Under the pieces are notes generated by a model that was given only the letters and a program-made list of their open reading frames with translations, searched no databases and was not told where the DNA came from. Of a stretch of 64,000 nucleotides of DNA, positions 62,802 to 64,000 are shown one piece after another (the first letter of the stretch is position 1; each line of letters starts with the position of its first letter). The DNA comes from Endocalyx cinctus (Eukaryota; Ascomycota; Sordariomycetes; Amphisphaeriales; Apiosporaceae), in NCBI GenBank assembly GCA_001600455.1, contig BCKC01000005.1, positions 2,790,001 through 2,854,000 on the forward strand. The letters are read 5' to 3'. The position numbers and the translations under genes are program-made.

Positions 62802-63988
62802 TTAGTCGAGGCTTTGGATCTGTACTTTGATAGCGCCCGTCTTAGGATCGGCCGCCGTCTTGAAAGCGTCGATGGCGTCCTCGAGCTTGTACCGGTGGGT
62901 CACCAACTTGGAGAGGTCGATCACGCCGTTCTCGATCAGCCGGATCGCCCTCGGCCAGGTGTTGCAGTAGCGGTACTGGAATACGAGGTCGACCTCCCGC
63001 GTGCTGCAGCGCATGAACGGGAAGTTGATCTCGTTCTTGCCGACGCCGATGACGAAGACCTTGCCGCCGAACTTGACCGCCCAGATCGCCGCCGCGATGC
63101 TGCTCTCGACGCCCGTGCACTCCATCACCACGGCCGGCTCGACCCCGCCGAACGACTTGACGATCGCCTTGGCCGAGTCCTCGGCGCTCAGCCTCTCCAC
63201 CTTGTGCGTTATCACCGACGGGCAGACTTCCTTGGCAAACTTGAGCCGCCCCTCGTCAATATCCGTGATCACGAGCGGGCAGGCGCCCGCGGCCTGGCAG
63301 CAGATGAGCGTGATGAGGCCGATGGGGCCGGCCCCGCATACGAGGACGGGATCGCCGAGCTTGATCCCGGACCTCTGCATCCCCGCGAGGGCGACACTCA
63401 AGGGCTCGAGCATCGCGCCGTTCTCGTACGACATGCCGCCGATCTTGTGGCACCAGATGGCCGGGTGGTTGACGTACCGCCTTAGAAGACCCGCTACGGG
63501 TGGCGTCGACAAGAACTCTACCTTCTCGCATCCGTTGTACCGCCCCGTCAGGCAGGGCTCGCACGCGTTGCAGATGACGTTCGGTTCTATCGCCACCCGG
63601 TCTCCGACCTGTAAGTGTGTAACGGATGGGTGCACTGCGATGATCTGTCCCGCTGATTCGTGCCCGAGGATGTGGTCGTCCTCGACGATCATCGGCCCGA
63701 TGCATCCAGCGTGCCAGAAGTGAACATCAGATCTGCAAACCTCGTTTAGCTTTATTTGTTCTCGAGTATGGGTAATAGAAAGAAATTGTAATAAAAAGAG
63801 AAATCTACACACCCGCAAATTCCGGTGCTCTTGATTGCGATGGTCACCTCTCCGGGCTGCAAGTCAGCTCCCTTCTGCACGCTCTCTACCGTGGGCCCGG
63901 TCTCGCTGATCCATAGGTCATGCTTGGGATTCGTAAAGACGCCAATGTTTGCCTTCGAAGGCTTCACTATAGTCCCAGTCTGGCTCAT
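62802..63988 (-). CDS. lad1: L-arabinitol 4-dehydrogenase (MDR zinc alcohol dehydrogenase)
   Basis: Two exons, 63988..63813 and 63732..62802 (GTGTGT donor, GCAG acceptor, phase 2), giving 368 aa, the normal length. LAD oxidises L-arabinitol to L-xylulose with NAD+ in fungal L-arabinose catabolism (EC 1.1.1.12), in the cytosol. Visible features: [19 protein letters not shown] near the start; catalytic zinc residues in [13 protein letters not shown] and ILGHESAG; structural-zinc Cys in [14 protein letters not shown]; the Rossmann motif GAGPIGLI followed by [12 protein letters not shown], whose Asp fits NAD preference; and GYC-type motifs [10 protein letters not shown] near the C-terminus. The [20 protein letters not shown] block separates LAD from xylitol and sorbitol dehydrogenases. 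The 3' half is strikingly GC-rich compared with flanking DNA. Clustering with sugar genes cannot be judged, because the gene abuts the right edge. Confidence 0.93.
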
Positions 63989-64000
63989 CTTGGTAAGTAT

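Noticed and set aside
62751..63485. 244-codon plus-strand ORF.
   Set aside because: It is the antisense shadow of the GC-rich lad1 coding sequence.

Overview
The window reads as nuclear DNA of a filamentous ascomycete, most likely a Sordariomycete. Genes carry many short GT-AG introns (about 45-160 nt, often with CTAAC or CTGAC branch sites). The families are fungal: Zn2Cys6 regulator, DUF3176, 2EXR, WSC/LysM proteins, killer-toxin-like chitinase and L-arabinitol 4-dehydrogenase. Codons are GC-rich, and intergenic DNA is AT-rich with long homopolymers and TAGGTA-type motifs. Gene density is low. I joined exons by hand from reading frame, splice consensus and family likeness, so splice sites are predictions.

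Layout. 0-7 kb: 5' end of an amino-acid/choline-type permease, a single-pass membrane protein with a PPPY motif, and a peroxisomal fatty-acyl ABC transporter, all on the minus strand. 11.5-13.1 kb: a Psr1-type FCP1-like phosphatase. 16.4-18 kb: a seven-exon SET-domain protein. 20.4-32.1 kb: secreted and chitin-related genes, namely a LysM+WSC protein, a 2EXR protein, an unrecognised secreted protein divergent from a very large LysM-CBM18-GH18 killer-toxin-like chitinase, and a Thr/Ser-rich repeat protein. 32-44 kb: gene desert holding one likely small gene near 38.1 kb and a possible coding relic near 41.4 kb. 44-64 kb: F-box protein, MFS transporter, large Zn2Cys6 regulator of the cutinase/fatty-acid regulator type, DUF3176 membrane protein, nine-exon agmatinase-like ureohydrolase, ATP synthase subunit g with an expanded Ala/Lys repeat region, and L-arabinitol 4-dehydrogenase.

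Worth attention. The chitinase frame is intact over six exons except for one TAG at a conserved tryptophan position of the GH18 domain. The DUF3176 gene has a similar single TAG. The chitinase and the divergent secreted protein form a plausible zymocin-like module, but this is inference only. A 34-codon ORF with a TATA box and an ATG-free leader of about 380 nt looks like an overlooked gene. The regulator has a CAG/TAG tandem acceptor whose proximal use would put a stop at the exon junction.
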